From NCBI GenBank assembly GCA_030066215.1, contig JASJCA010000027.1, forward strand, positions 1 through 43,440: 43,440 nt of DNA, given 5' to 3'. The notes below the pieces were generated by a model. It had not been told where the DNA came from. It saw nothing but the letters and a program-made list of their open reading frames with translations, and did not search any database. A program made the position numbers and the translations under genes. Shown here one piece after another: positions 25,712-33,151 of this stretch. This stretch comes from Rhodobacter sp. (GTDB lineage: Bacteria > Pseudomonadota > Alphaproteobacteria > Rhodobacterales > Rhodobacteraceae). How positions within the stretch are numbered: position 1 is the stretch's first letter; every line of letters starts with the position of its first letter.

Positions 25712-25735
25712 TTGAGTATTTTCGACGAGAAGAAG
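25712..25735 (+). repeat. GAGTATTT...GAAG dispersed element, copy 2
   Basis: The 24-bp element holds GAGTATTTTCGACGAGAAG. It is inverted relative to copy 3 (25889-25912) and matches it at 23 of 24 positions, with 153 bp between them. When translated in one frame both copies give ELSIFDEKK. The pair could form a long hairpin, but the spacing argues more for a repeated site. Confidence 0.75.
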
Positions 25736-25743
25736 ACCTCGGC

Positions 25744-25759
25744 AGTAACCAGGCGTTAA
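25744..25759 (+). promoter_or_regulatory. CtrA-like box, one mismatch
   Basis: GTAA (25744-25747), seven bases, TTAAC (25755-25759) differs from TTAA-N7-TTAAC only at the first base. No plus-strand gene follows within 6 kb, and the closest start is that of dnaE2 127 bp away on the other strand. Without an obvious target it may be a chance match. Confidence 0.3.
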
Positions 25760-25888
25760 CCGCGACTCGGCTCAAATGGCGGTGCGGTACAGGCTGCAGA
25801 GCCGATGACCGTACGAGGAGAAGCCCTGCCGCCGGCCTCCGGGCGTTGATCGAACGCCTTGCCGGCGCGCAGGGTGGACCTGTCCAGG

Positions 25889-25912
25889 CTTCTTCTCGTC
25901 AAAAATACTCAA
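25889..25912 (-). repeat. GAGTATTT...GAAG dispersed element, copy 3
   Basis: On the minus strand this reads TTGAGTATTTTTGACGAGAA followed by GAAG, one base different from copy 2 at 25712-25735 and opposite in orientation. It lies about 140 bp beyond the 3' end of the minus-strand gene cluster that ends at 26053. Confidence 0.75.
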
Positions 25913-25969
25913 CTCCCGCGCTTTCCATCCGCGCCACGCCCGATCAAGCGCGCCTACACCGCCATCGCC

Positions 25970-25998
25970 GGCGGGGCCGAGCGCAGCGAGGCCCCGCC
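25970..25998 (-). terminator. GC-rich hairpin downstream of the rsfS-to-rppH cluster
   Basis: GGCGGGGCC (25970-25978) pairs with GGCCCCGCC (25990-25998) across an 11-nt loop. It lies 55 bp after the last minus-strand stop codon of the cluster (26053). No U-run follows, so if it terminates transcription it would do so weakly or by blocking RNA decay. Confidence 0.35.
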
Positions 25999-26052
25999 CC
26001 CGGGCGACGCGCGAAGCGCGGCGCAACCCCTCGTGCAGAGCGACAATGCCGG

Positions 26053-26529
26053 TTAGTTTCCCTCGTCCGCACAGCGCCCGCGCAGGCAATCGCGCATCCG
26101 GTGCCGTTCGGCCGGCGAGGGGTATTCGATCAGCGGGTCGACGCAGGGGCCGAGGTTCAGCTCCCAACCCGCCGCCGTTTCGGTCAGAAGCGCCATCACC
26201 GGCTTGCCGTAGGGCAGGTCGGCGCAGGCCGCGTCGATGCAGGGCACGTCGACCTCGACCTCTGCCTGCATTCGGTGGGTGAAGCCGCGTTTGGTCAGCG
26301 CGCGGCCCTCGAACCGGGCGGAGAACCGCGCCTCGCGCATGTCCATGGCCACCACGCCGCCGAGCTCTACCGGACCCAAAGGCCGCGAGAACCGGCCATA
26401 GACCGGCAGCATACGGTCCTTGCTTTCGGTCGCGACGTACCAGAGCCATTCCGGCGTCTCGACCACGCATTCCAGCGCCTGCGCATGGACCGGCAGCGCC
26501 AGGGCGGCGGCGAGCGCCAGCGTCCTCAT
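26053..26529 (-). CDS. Secreted cysteine-containing protein of unknown function
   Basis: This 158-residue product has a signal peptide ([20 protein letters not shown], cut after AQA) and a mature beta-rich part with [40 protein letters not shown] and five to six cysteines ([27 protein letters not shown]), suggesting disulfides in the periplasm. The start is the ATG at 26529 which overlaps the rppH stop in ATGA, so it is coupled to rppH translation; the frame beyond it is a shadow. I recognise no family. It ends the minus-strand cluster that starts with rsfS. Confidence 0.78.
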   Translation of the reverse strand: MRTLALAAALALPVHAQALECVVETPEWLWYVATESKDRMLPVYGRFSRPLGPVELGGVVAMDMREARFSARFEGRALTKRGFTHRMQAEVEVDVPCIDAACADLPYGKPVMALLTETAAGWELNLGPCVDPLIEYPSPAERHRMRDCLRGRCADEGN

Positions 26530-27011
26530 GCCAGCCGCTCCGCGAAATGGTCCATGACCTCGCGGTAGACTGCGCGCTTGAACGGGATGATGCGCTCGAC
26601 CAGCTCGGACGGGTCGATCCAGGTCCAGCGCGAGAACTCCGGGTGCTCGGTTTCGATGACGATCTGGTCGTCGCGGCCCAGAAACCGCATCAGGAACCAG
26701 CGCTGCTTTTGACCGCGAAATCGGCCCTTCCAAACCTTGGGAACCAGATCGTGCGGCAGGTCATAGAAGACCCATTCCGGCGTCTCAGCCTCGACGGCGA
26801 CGAGGTCGCGGGTGACGCCGGTCTCTTCCCAAAGCTCGCGCAAGGCGGCCTCTTGCGGGTCCTCGCCAGCGTCGATCCCGCCTTGGGGCATCTGCCAGGC
26901 GTCGAGCTGCGCATCGATCCGCTGCCCGGCAAAGACCTTGCCGTCGCGATTCACCAGCATCACGCCGACGCAAGGGCGGTAGGGCAGGGCGGCGATCTCG
27001 GCGCGCGTCAT
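26526..27011 (-). CDS. rppH: RNA pyrophosphohydrolase RppH (Nudix)
   Basis: This 161-residue Nudix hydrolase removes pyrophosphate from the 5' end of mRNA and starts decay. It begins [20 protein letters not shown]; the Nudix box is [20 protein letters not shown] followed by TGV, and the RppH-typical [20 protein letters not shown] and [13 protein letters not shown] follow. Length matches the family. The ATG at 27011 lies only 8 bases after the hairpin terminator of ctpA and lacks a clear ribosome site. The stop overlaps the next gene. Confidence 0.93.
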   Translation of the reverse strand: MTRAEIAALPYRPCVGVMLVNRDGKVFAGQRIDAQLDAWQMPQGGIDAGEDPQEAALRELWEETGVTRDLVAVEAETPEWVFYDLPHDLVPKVWKGRFRGQKQRWFLMRFLGRDDQIVIETEHPEFSRWTWIDPSELVERIIPFKRAVYREVMDHFAERLA

Positions 27012-27018
27012 CGCATGC

Positions 27019-27046
27019 AAAAGGGGCGGCCGCAGCCGCCCCTTTT
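27019..27046 (-). terminator. Intrinsic terminator between ctpA and rppH
   Basis: AAAAGGGGCGGC (27019-27030) and GCCGCCCCTTTT (27035-27046) form a perfect 12-bp stem with a CGCA loop. Read on the minus strand it follows the ctpA stop (27049) by two bases and ends in TTTT. It is symmetrical and could act in both directions. The rppH start lies 8 bases beyond it. Confidence 0.7.
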
Positions 27047-27048
27047 CT

Positions 27049-28389
27049 CTATTGCGCGTCCGGTCCCAGCGCCGACAGCCCCTTGAGGATGTCGATCGCA
27101 TAGGCCAGTTGGTAGTCGTCCTCGCGCAGCTGTGCGGCGGCTTCGGCAGCAGCGCGGTCGGCTTCGATCTGGCGGCGCTCGTCCTCGCTGAGCGAATCGT
27201 TGTCGAGCGAGCCGCGCAGGTCGGCCTCGGACCGAGACGGGCGGTTCGACGCCTCTTCGTCTTCTTCGGTCTCCGGCTGGCGCGGCGGCTGTTCGACGAT
27301 GATGTTGGGTGAGACGCCCAAGGCCTGGATCGACCGCCCCGACGGCGTGTAGTAACGCGCCGTGGTCAGCCGCATCGCGCCGTCGCCGCGCAAGGGCATC
27401 ACGGTCTGGACCGAGCCCTTGCCGAACGACTTGGTGCCCACCACGATCGCGCGGCGGTGGTCCTGCAGCGCGCCGGCCACAATCTCGGACGCTGAGGCCG
27501 AACCGCCGTTGATCAGAACCACCATCGGCTTGCCCATCGCCAGATCGCCCTGGGTGGCGTTGTAGCGCTCGCCATCCTGCGGGTCGCGGCCACGGGTCGA
27601 GACGATCTCGCCGGCGTCGAGGAACGCGTCCGACACCTTGATCGCCTGGGTCAGCAGGCCGCCCGGGTTGTTGCGCAAGTCGAGGACGAAGCCGTTGACC
27701 TTGTCCATGCCGCCGACCTCGTCGACCGCCTCTTGCAACCCGCTTTCGAGGTTCGGGAAGGTCTGGTCGTTGAAGGTCGTCACGCGCAGCACCACGGTTT
27801 CGCCCTGGGTGCGGGTGCGCACCGCGGTCAGCTTGATGGTGTCACGGATGATCGAGACGTCGAAGGGTTCGTCGGTGCCCTCGCGGACCACGGTGATGAT
27901 GATCTCGGACCCGACCGGCCCGCGCATCATCTCGACCGCCTGGTCGAGCGTCAGGCCCAGAACCGATTCGCCGTCCACATGGGTGATGAAGTCGCCCGCC
28001 TCGATCCCGGCGGCATCCGCCGGCGTGTCGTCGATCGGCGAGACCACCTTGACGAAGCCCTCCTCCTGGGTGACCTCGATCCCAAGCCCGCCGAATTCGC
28101 CGCGGGTTTGGACCCGCATATCGCTGGCGTCCTTGGGCGAAAGATACGACGAATGCGGGTCGAGCGAGGTCAGCATGCCGTTGATCGCCGCCTCGATCAG
28201 TTCCGATTCGTCGACCTGTTCGACGTATTGCGCGCGAATCCGCTCGAAGATGTCGCCGAACAGGTCGAGTTGCTCGTAGACGGAGGTCTTGCGCTCGCCC
28301 TCCTGCGCCAGAAGCGGCCCGGCGATCTGTGTCGTCGCCAGCGCCCCCACCAGGGTTCCGGCCACCGCGGCCATCACGAATTTCTTCAT
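27049..28389 (-). CDS. ctpA: Carboxyl-terminal processing protease (CtpA/Prc family, S41)
   Basis: This 446-residue periplasmic serine protease has an N-terminal signal/anchor ([20 protein letters not shown]), a helical part ([37 protein letters not shown]), a PDZ domain (about 95-180: [20 protein letters not shown]) and the S41 core with [29 protein letters not shown] (catalytic Ser) and [12 protein letters not shown] (catalytic Lys). The tail is acidic with coiled-coil character ([20 protein letters not shown]). GAGGA sits four bases before the ATG at 28389. It lies 13 bp behind envC; in this group the pair acts in cell-wall remodelling. It is followed by a strong terminator. Confidence 0.95.
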   Translation of the reverse strand: MKKFVMAAVAGTLVGALATTQIAGPLLAQEGERKTSVYEQLDLFGDIFERIRAQYVEQVDESELIEAAINGMLTSLDPHSSYLSPKDASDMRVQTRGEFGGLGIEVTQEEGFVKVVSPIDDTPADAAGIEAGDFITHVDGESVLGLTLDQAVEMMRGPVGSEIIITVVREGTDEPFDVSIIRDTIKLTAVRTRTQGETVVLRVTTFNDQTFPNLESGLQEAVDEVGGMDKVNGFVLDLRNNPGGLLTQAIKVSDAFLDAGEIVSTRGRDPQDGERYNATQGDLAMGKPMVVLINGGSASASEIVAGALQDHRRAIVVGTKSFGKGSVQTVMPLRGDGAMRLTTARYYTPSGRSIQALGVSPNIIVEQPPRQPETEEDEEASNRPSRSEADLRGSLDNDSLSEDERRQIEADRAAAEAAAQLREDDYQLAYAIDILKGLSALGPDAQ

Positions 28390-28402
28390 CGCGTCCTCTT
28401 TT

Positions 28403-29518
28403 TCAGTCCAGGGCGAACCATAGGCCGGGATCGGCCGGCCTGTCACCTTGCCTCATCTCTATATAGAGCGTTTCCGTGCGATCTGCGCCACCTCCTTCGG
28501 CGGCTTGGGTTAAGATTGCCTGTGCGTCGGGAGCGTTTCCGCCCATCAGGCCGACCGGCGTGCCGGCCGGCAGCACCTCTCCGACATCACCATAGACCCG
28601 ATCGAGCCCGGCCAGAACCAGAAGATAGCCGTCTCCGGGCTCAAGCACCATCACATTTCCGTAGTCGAGCAGCGGACCGCGGTAGCGGATCGTGGCCGGC
28701 CAAGGGGTGGCGACCAGCGCGCGAGGCTCGGTGGCCACCACGATGCCGGGCCGGGCGATGCCGGCGGCGTCCTCTTCGCCCATGCGCCGCAGCACCGTGC
28801 CGGCCACCGGCAGCGGCAGACCGCCAGCGCCGGCGTCGAAGCCCGGCAGTTCGGCGCCGCTATCCTGCAGCGCGCCGAGCCCCTCGGCGAAGCTGTGCAG
28901 GGTGTCGGCCGAGGTGATTAGTTGGCCGAGCGCTGCGGGGTCGTCGAGGAACCGGCGCGGCAAGTCGGTGCGGTCGGCGATGGCTTTGCTGAGGTCGGTA
29001 CGGGCCTGCTGCACGCCGGCGAGGCCGTCCTGAAGGGCTGCGGCAGCGCTTTCCTGCAGCGCGCGCATCAGGGCGATTTCTTCCAGTTCGGCGCGCAACG
29101 CGTTGACCTCTTCCTGCAGCGCCGGCGTCAGGGCCGATATCATCATCGCCGAGCGAGCGGTCCCGACGGGGCCGGCGGGGTGCAAGAGCAACAGCGGCCG
29201 GGGCGCGGCCTCAATCGACTGCAGCACGCCAAGGAGGCGTGCGAGACGGGCTCGCTCGGCCTCGAACTTGCGCCGCAGCGCGGCCTCGCGGATCGCGGCG
29301 CGGCGCAGGCCCTCGCGCAGGCCGGTTAGCCCGTGTTCGTAGGCGCGGATCGTCTGGGTCAGCGCCTTGACCCGGTCGGCGGCACGGTCGGCGGAAAGCA
29401 GCGCGTTCTGTGCCGCGGCGAGTTGCCCGGCGGCGCGCTGTGCGATGATCGTGGGGTCCTCCTGCGCGGCGGCGGGCAGGGCGAGCGCCAGCGTCAGGAT
29501 CAGCGCGCGCAGGGTCAT
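28403..29518 (-). CDS. envC: EnvC/NlpD-like murein hydrolase activator (degenerate LytM domain)
   Basis: This 371-residue periplasmic protein has a signal peptide (MTLRALILTLALALPAAAQE), two long coiled coils (about 25-100 and 140-200) and a C-terminal M23/LytM fold (about 265-370: YGNVMVLEPGDGYLLVLAGL, VLPAGTPVGLMGG, TLYIEMRQGDRPADPGLWF). The zinc ligands of active LytM enzymes are missing: the YxHL position reads LAGL, and LHFE-type His reads LYIE. Like EnvC it would activate amidases rather than cut peptidoglycan. The ATG overlaps the gpmI stop (ATGA). The frame upstream of it is shadow. Order gpmI-envC-ctpA is typical of Rhodobacterales. Confidence 0.88.
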   Translation of the reverse strand: MTLRALILTLALALPAAAQEDPTIIAQRAAGQLAAAQNALLSADRAADRVKALTQTIRAYEHGLTGLREGLRRAAIREAALRRKFEAERARLARLLGVLQSIEAAPRPLLLLHPAGPVGTARSAMMISALTPALQEEVNALRAELEEIALMRALQESAAAALQDGLAGVQQARTDLSKAIADRTDLPRRFLDDPAALGQLITSADTLHSFAEGLGALQDSGAELPGFDAGAGGLPLPVAGTVLRRMGEEDAAGIARPGIVVATEPRALVATPWPATIRYRGPLLDYGNVMVLEPGDGYLLVLAGLDRVYGDVGEVLPAGTPVGLMGGNAPDAQAILTQAAEGGGADRTETLYIEMRQGDRPADPGLWFALD

Positions 29519-31035
29519 GGCTGCAGCAGGCTCCGGCCGGTCATCTCTGGCGGCGGGTCGAGGTGCATCAGTTGCAGAAGCGTCGGCGCGAGGTCCGCCA
29601 GCCGTCCGTCGCGCAAGGTGGCGCCGGGCGGGGCGCCGATCACCGCGACCGGCACCGGATTGGTGGTATGCGCGGTGTGCGGCCCGCCGGTCTCGGGGTC
29701 GATCATGGTTTCGCAATTGCCATGGTCGGCGGTGACGATCATCGCGCCGCCGGCCCTTTCCAATGCGTCGCAGACCCGTCCGAGCCCGGCATCCACGGTT
29801 TCACAGGCCTTGATCGCCGCCTGCAAATCGCCGGTATGGCCGACCATGTCCGGATTGGCGTAGTTGACGACGATCAGGTCGTAGCCGGCGCCGATCGCCT
29901 CGACGAATTTCTCGGTGACCTCCGGCGCGCTCATTTCGGGCTGCAAGTCGTAGGTCGCGACCTTCGGCGAATGCGGCATGTAGCGGTCCTCACCCTCTTC
30001 AGGCGCCTCCTTGCCGCCGTTTAGGAAGAAGGTGACATGCGGATATTTCTCGGTCTCGGCCAGGCGGAACTGGGTCAGTCCGTGCCGCGCCACCCAGGCG
30101 CCGAGCGTGTTGACGATCTCCTGTTTGGGATAGGCCGCGTCCATGAATTCGTCGTGAATCTTCGAATAGTCGACCATGCCGAGCAGGGCCGACAGGGCGG
30201 GGCGGGCGCCGGTGTCGAACTCGGAAAACCCCGGCTCGCCGATGGCGCGCAGGATTTCGCGCGCCCGGTCGGCGCGGAAGTTGATGAAGAAGACGCCGTC
30301 ACCGTCCGCGATGCCCGCATGGCTGGGCAAAACAGTCGGCAGAATGAACTCGTCCGACTCGCCCCGAGCGTAGGCCGCCGCGACAGCCCTCACCGCCGTC
30401 GCCGCCGTTTCACCCTCACCCCGCACGATCGCCGCATAGGCCTTGGCGATCCGCTCCCACCGGTTGTCACGGTCCATGGCGTAATAGCGGCCCGAGACGG
30501 TTGCGATCCGCGCCCCTGAGGGCAGCGCGGCCTCGAAATGCGGCAGCGTGTCGGCGGCGTCCTTCGGCGGCACGTCGCGGCCGTCGGTGATTGCGTGAAC
30601 CGCCACTGGCACGCCCCGATCGGTCAGAACTTTAGCGGCGGCGGCGATGTGGTCTTCGTGGCTGTGCACGCCGCCGGGCGAGGTCAGCCCCATCAGATGC
30701 GCCGTGCCTCCGGAGGCCTTCATCTTAGCGGCGAAGTCGAGGATCGCGGTGTTCTCGAAGAACGAGCCGTCCTCGATGGCGAGGTCGATCTGGCCCAGGT
30801 CCATCGCCACCACGCGGCCAGCGCCGATATTGGTGTGCCCGACCTCGGAATTGCCCATCTGACCGCTGGGCAAACCGACATCCGGTCCATGCGTGGTCAG
30901 AAAGGCATGCGGGCAGGTGGCCATGATCCGGTCGAAGGTCGGTGTGTTCGCCAAAACCGGCGCGTTGTTCTCACGCGCCTCGCGGTGGCCCCAGCCGTCG
31001 AGGATACATAAGCAGACGGGTTTCGGTGCGGGCAT
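29515..31035 (-). CDS. gpmI: 2,3-bisphosphoglycerate-independent phosphoglycerate mutase
   Basis: This 506-residue manganese enzyme interconverts 3- and 2-phosphoglycerate. It begins MPAPKPVCLCILDGWGHREA; the phosphorylated serine is in GQMGNSEVGHTNIGAGR, with HAITDGRDVPPKDA, VSGRYYAMDRDNRWERIAKA, and the late metal site NYANPDMVGHTG and VTADHGNCETM. Length is typical. It overlaps envC by four bases and is separated from rlmH upstream by 155 bp carrying two AT-rich hairpins, so it may have its own promoter. Confidence 0.96.
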   Translation of the reverse strand: MPAPKPVCLCILDGWGHREARENNAPVLANTPTFDRIMATCPHAFLTTHGPDVGLPSGQMGNSEVGHTNIGAGRVVAMDLGQIDLAIEDGSFFENTAILDFAAKMKASGGTAHLMGLTSPGGVHSHEDHIAAAAKVLTDRGVPVAVHAITDGRDVPPKDAADTLPHFEAALPSGARIATVSGRYYAMDRDNRWERIAKAYAAIVRGEGETAATAVRAVAAAYARGESDEFILPTVLPSHAGIADGDGVFFINFRADRAREILRAIGEPGFSEFDTGARPALSALLGMVDYSKIHDEFMDAAYPKQEIVNTLGAWVARHGLTQFRLAETEKYPHVTFFLNGGKEAPEEGEDRYMPHSPKVATYDLQPEMSAPEVTEKFVEAIGAGYDLIVVNYANPDMVGHTGDLQAAIKACETVDAGLGRVCDALERAGGAMIVTADHGNCETMIDPETGGPHTAHTTNPVPVAVIGAPPGATLRDGRLADLAPTLLQLMHLDPPPEMTGRSLLQP

Positions 31036-31130
31036 GCTCTGGCCTCAGATCGTTTGTGGCGGTTCTAGCGGTCCGGGCCGGTTTATGGAACCGCCATCGG
31101 CCTGGGCCGTCCGCACCGCGGCGGCCACAC

Positions 31131-31174
31131 AAAATCTTTGAAAGATTTTGGCCCAAGAATTTTTCAAAATTCTT
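31131..31174. repeat. Two tandem AT-rich hairpins between rlmH and gpmI
   Basis: The first is AAAATCTTT-G-AAAGATTTT (31131-31149), a perfect 9-bp inverted repeat; five bases later comes AAGAATTTT-TC-AAAATTCTT (31155-31174), another 9-bp repeat. Both are strikingly AT-rich within GC-rich DNA. They lie 16 bp beyond the rlmH stop, a place suited to transcription end or mRNA protection on the minus strand. Confidence 0.6.
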
Positions 31175-31190
31175 GCCCCCGGTCGCGCCG

Positions 31191-31661
31191 TCACGCCCGG
31201 TGATAGGGCGACCCGGCCAGGATCGAGGCGGCACGGTAGAGCTGTTCGGCCAGCATCACCCGCACCAGCATGTGCGGCCAGACCATGGGGCCGAACGACA
31301 GTCCGAAATCGGCTTCGGCGCGCAGCGCCGGATCCAGGCCATCCGCCCCGCCGATCAGAAACGCCGCGTCCGCCACCCCGTCGTCGCGCCAGCGCGCCAG
31401 CAGCCTCGCGAAATCCAGGGAACTCAGCGTTTTGCCGCGCTCGTCCAGTGCCACCACCCTTGCGCCGGCGGGAACCGCCTTGCGCAGCAGCGCCGCCTCG
31501 GCCGGCACCCCGCCGCCCTTCTTGTCCTCGACCTCGACCACGGCGGACGGACCGAGGCCCAGGGTCCGGCCCGTCCTGTCGAACCGGGCCAGATAGTCGT
31601 CGGTCAGCGTGCGCTCCGGGCCCGCCCGGAGGCGGCCCACCGCGCAGATCGATAAGCGCAT
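31191..31661 (-). CDS. rlmH: 23S rRNA pseudouridine-1915 N3-methyltransferase RlmH
   Basis: This 156-residue SPOUT methyltransferase modifies pseudouridine 1915 in helix 69 of 23S rRNA. It begins MRLSICAVGRLRAGPERTLT and has the knotted SAM-binding C-terminus: VALDERGKTLSSLDFARLLA, AFLIGGADGLDPALRAEADF, and MVWPHMLVRVMLAEQLYRA ending GSPYHRA. Length and ending are canonical. GGAGG lies five bases before the ATG at 31661. rsfS lies 50 bp upstream. Confidence 0.96.
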   Translation of the reverse strand: MRLSICAVGRLRAGPERTLTDDYLARFDRTGRTLGLGPSAVVEVEDKKGGGVPAEAALLRKAVPAGARVVALDERGKTLSSLDFARLLARWRDDGVADAAFLIGGADGLDPALRAEADFGLSFGPMVWPHMLVRVMLAEQLYRAASILAGSPYHRA

Positions 31662-31711
31662 GACATCCTCCCGCGGCCGGCAAACCGCGGCTCACATAAC
31701 CCAGGCGGGGC

Positions 31712-32134
31712 TCAGGTCCGGGCGGCGGCCACCGCCTCGCCGGGGCTCATCCACATCTTTTCGAGCTGGTAGAATTCGCGGACTTCGGGGCGGAACACGT
31801 GGACGATCACGTCGCCCGCGTCGATCAACACCCAGTCGCCGGTCTCCTTGCCCTCGACCTTGCTCAAAACGCCGAAATCCTGTTTCAGCCGGTCGGTCAG
31901 CTTTTCCGAGATCGACGCCACCTGCCGGGTCGAACGACCCGAACAGATCACCATGAAGTCCGCGATTTCCGACTTTCCCTTCAGGGAGATGGAAACCACG
32001 TCCTCGGCTTTGTCGTCTTCGAGAGAGGAGAGGATACGCTCAAGCAATACTTCGCTTGACGGTTGCTGCGGGTGACGGCCGAGGCCGGCATCCGAAACGG
32101 CCGCGTGTCCGGCCGCTGCTGCAATGTGAGACAG
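31712..32134 (-). CDS. rsfS: Ribosomal silencing factor RsfS, probably with a CTG start
   Basis: RsfS binds uL14 on the large subunit and blocks joining when nutrients are short. The conserved part reads LLERILSSLEDDKAEDVVSI, ADFMVICSGRSTRQVASISE, GDWVLIDAGDVIVHVFRPEV, REFYQLEKMW. There is no in-frame ATG or GTG upstream of it. A TTG at 32047 gives 111 residues but has no ribosome site. Extending upstream, the frame is open to a TAG, and GGAGG lies eight bases before an in-frame CTG at 32134-32132, giving 140 residues starting MSHIAAAAGHAAVSDAG. I choose the CTG. An AUC three bases earlier is the alternative. nadD, often upstream, is absent. Confidence 0.85.
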   Translation of the reverse strand: MSHIAAAAGHAAVSDAGLGRHPQQPSSEVLLERILSSLEDDKAEDVVSISLKGKSEIADFMVICSGRSTRQVASISEKLTDRLKQDFGVLSKVEGKETGDWVLIDAGDVIVHVFRPEVREFYQLEKMWMSPGEAVAAART

Positions 32135-32343
32135 GATCTGGTCCTCCTATGCGGCGCGCCGATCTCGACCCCGGCGCCGGGTCTGTGGTCAAGATAGCAC
32201 CGGCGATGTGAAATCTCAATGAAGCCAGGGGCATGCGCTGGGCGGGCGTGATTCGCAGGCCACGGCATATCTGGGTGAGTCGGCGCGGCGAGGTTCTGCC
32301 TGGGCGTGTGAGGCAGGGGAGCCGTGGTGGCGAAACATTACAC

Positions 32344-32375
32344 TTGACGGCAAATAGTTATTGTTTAACGTTAAA
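32344..32375 (+). promoter_or_regulatory. Promoter with palindrome upstream of the DUF2975-XRE genes
   Basis: TTGACG (32344-32349) is a good -35; 16 bases on, TAACGT could be a -10. TTTAACGTTAAA (32364-32375), a perfect 12-bp palindrome, overlaps that -10. The XRE-type regulator encoded two genes downstream could bind here and repress its own operon. The area is AT-rich compared with its surroundings. Confidence 0.45.
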
Positions 32376-32399
32376 AACGTATTGTGAAGGAGTGTTGAT

Positions 32400-32930
32400 A
32401 TGCCGGAATCCAATGCCGTGCGCCGCTGGTCGGCGGTCCTGCAGGTACTGGCGACGGTTGCAATGGCGCTGCTTGCGGTGACCGTGGCGCTCGCGCTTCT
32501 GGTCTTCGATCTGCCCCAGGCGCTGCGCGAAGCGGCCGGACTGGAGCCGGGCGCGCAGATTGTCCCGGCCACGCGCTTCGCCGCGGCAGCGGTTGGCGCG
32601 GTTCCGGTGCTGGCGACGATCTACGCGCTTGGTCATATGAGCGCGCTGTTCGGGCTCTATGCCAAAGGTGAGACCCTGACCCCACCCTGCGCGCGCCACA
32701 TCCGGCGGATCGGGGCCGGGCTGCTTGCCGTGGCCGCGCTGCAGTTCCTCACCCGCCCGGCGCAAGTGGCGCTGGTCAGCCTGGCTAATCCGCCGGGCGA
32801 GCGGGTGCTGGCGATCTCGCTTGGCAGTGCGGATTGGGCGCTGGTGCTTGCCGGCGGGCTGCTCTTGACCATCGGCTGGGTGATGGGCGAGGCGGCGCGG
32901 ATCGCCGAAGACCACCAAGCCATCGTCTGA
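32400..32930 (+). CDS. DUF2975-like membrane protein
   Basis: This 176-residue protein has four predicted transmembrane helices: about 12-36 (VLQVLATVAMALLAVTVALA), 58-80, 103-122 (IGAGLLAVAALQFL) and 144-166 (WALVLAGGLLLTIGWVMGEA). The pattern with LFGLYAKGETLTPPCARHIR in the middle loop, and a YozG-type XRE protein directly downstream, is characteristic of DUF2975 proteins, whose function is unknown. GAAGGAG lies about 8 bases before the ATG at 32400. Its stop overlaps the next start (TGATG). Confidence 0.78.
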   Translation: MPESNAVRRWSAVLQVLATVAMALLAVTVALALLVFDLPQALREAAGLEPGAQIVPATRFAAAAVGAVPVLATIYALGHMSALFGLYAKGETLTPPCARHIRRIGAGLLAVAALQFLTRPAQVALVSLANPPGERVLAISLGSADWALVLAGGLLLTIGWVMGEAARIAEDHQAIV

Positions 32931-33151
32931 TGCAGATCGTTGTGCGGCTCGATGTGATGTTGGCGCGGCGCAAGATGCGCTCGCGCGAGCTGGCAGAGAA
33001 GGTCGGCATCACCGAACAGAACATCAGCCTGCTGAAATCCGGCCGCGTACGCGGGGTGCGGTTCGAGACCCTGGCGCGGATCTGCGCTGCGCTCGACTGC
33101 CAGCCGGGCGATCTGCTCGAGGCGGTGCCGGATAGCGAGGCGGCGCAGTGA
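32930..33151 (+). CDS. YozG-type XRE/Cro transcriptional regulator
   Basis: This 73-residue protein is one helix-turn-helix domain: MQIVVRLDVMLARRKMRSRE, LAEKVGITEQNISLLKSGRV, RGVRFETLARICAALDCQPG, DLLEAV. That is the compact HTH_26 form usually paired with a DUF2975 membrane protein. It begins inside the stop of that gene and its own stop overlaps the next start (GTGA). It may regulate the operon through the palindrome at 32364-32375. Confidence 0.88.
   Translation: MQIVVRLDVMLARRKMRSRELAEKVGITEQNISLLKSGRVRGVRFETLARICAALDCQPGDLLEAVPDSEAAQ

Larger units (their letters stand above)
25618..26052. other. Gene-free regulatory stretch (435 bp) upstream of dnaE2
   Basis: This gap holds the dnaE2 promoter with its LexA-like box, a CtrA-like box, an inverted pair of the GAGTATTT element and a GC-rich hairpin. 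No credible gene is seen: translated frames are short, Arg-rich or end in the repeat-encoded string ELSIFDEKK. imuA-imuB would be expected here if the mutasome cassette were complete. Confidence 0.6.

Noticed and set aside
30395-31035. Possible rRNA or other structured RNA in the gap and 5' part of gpmI
   Set aside because: The region reads as the conserved 5' part of gpmI and shows no RNA-gene landmarks.
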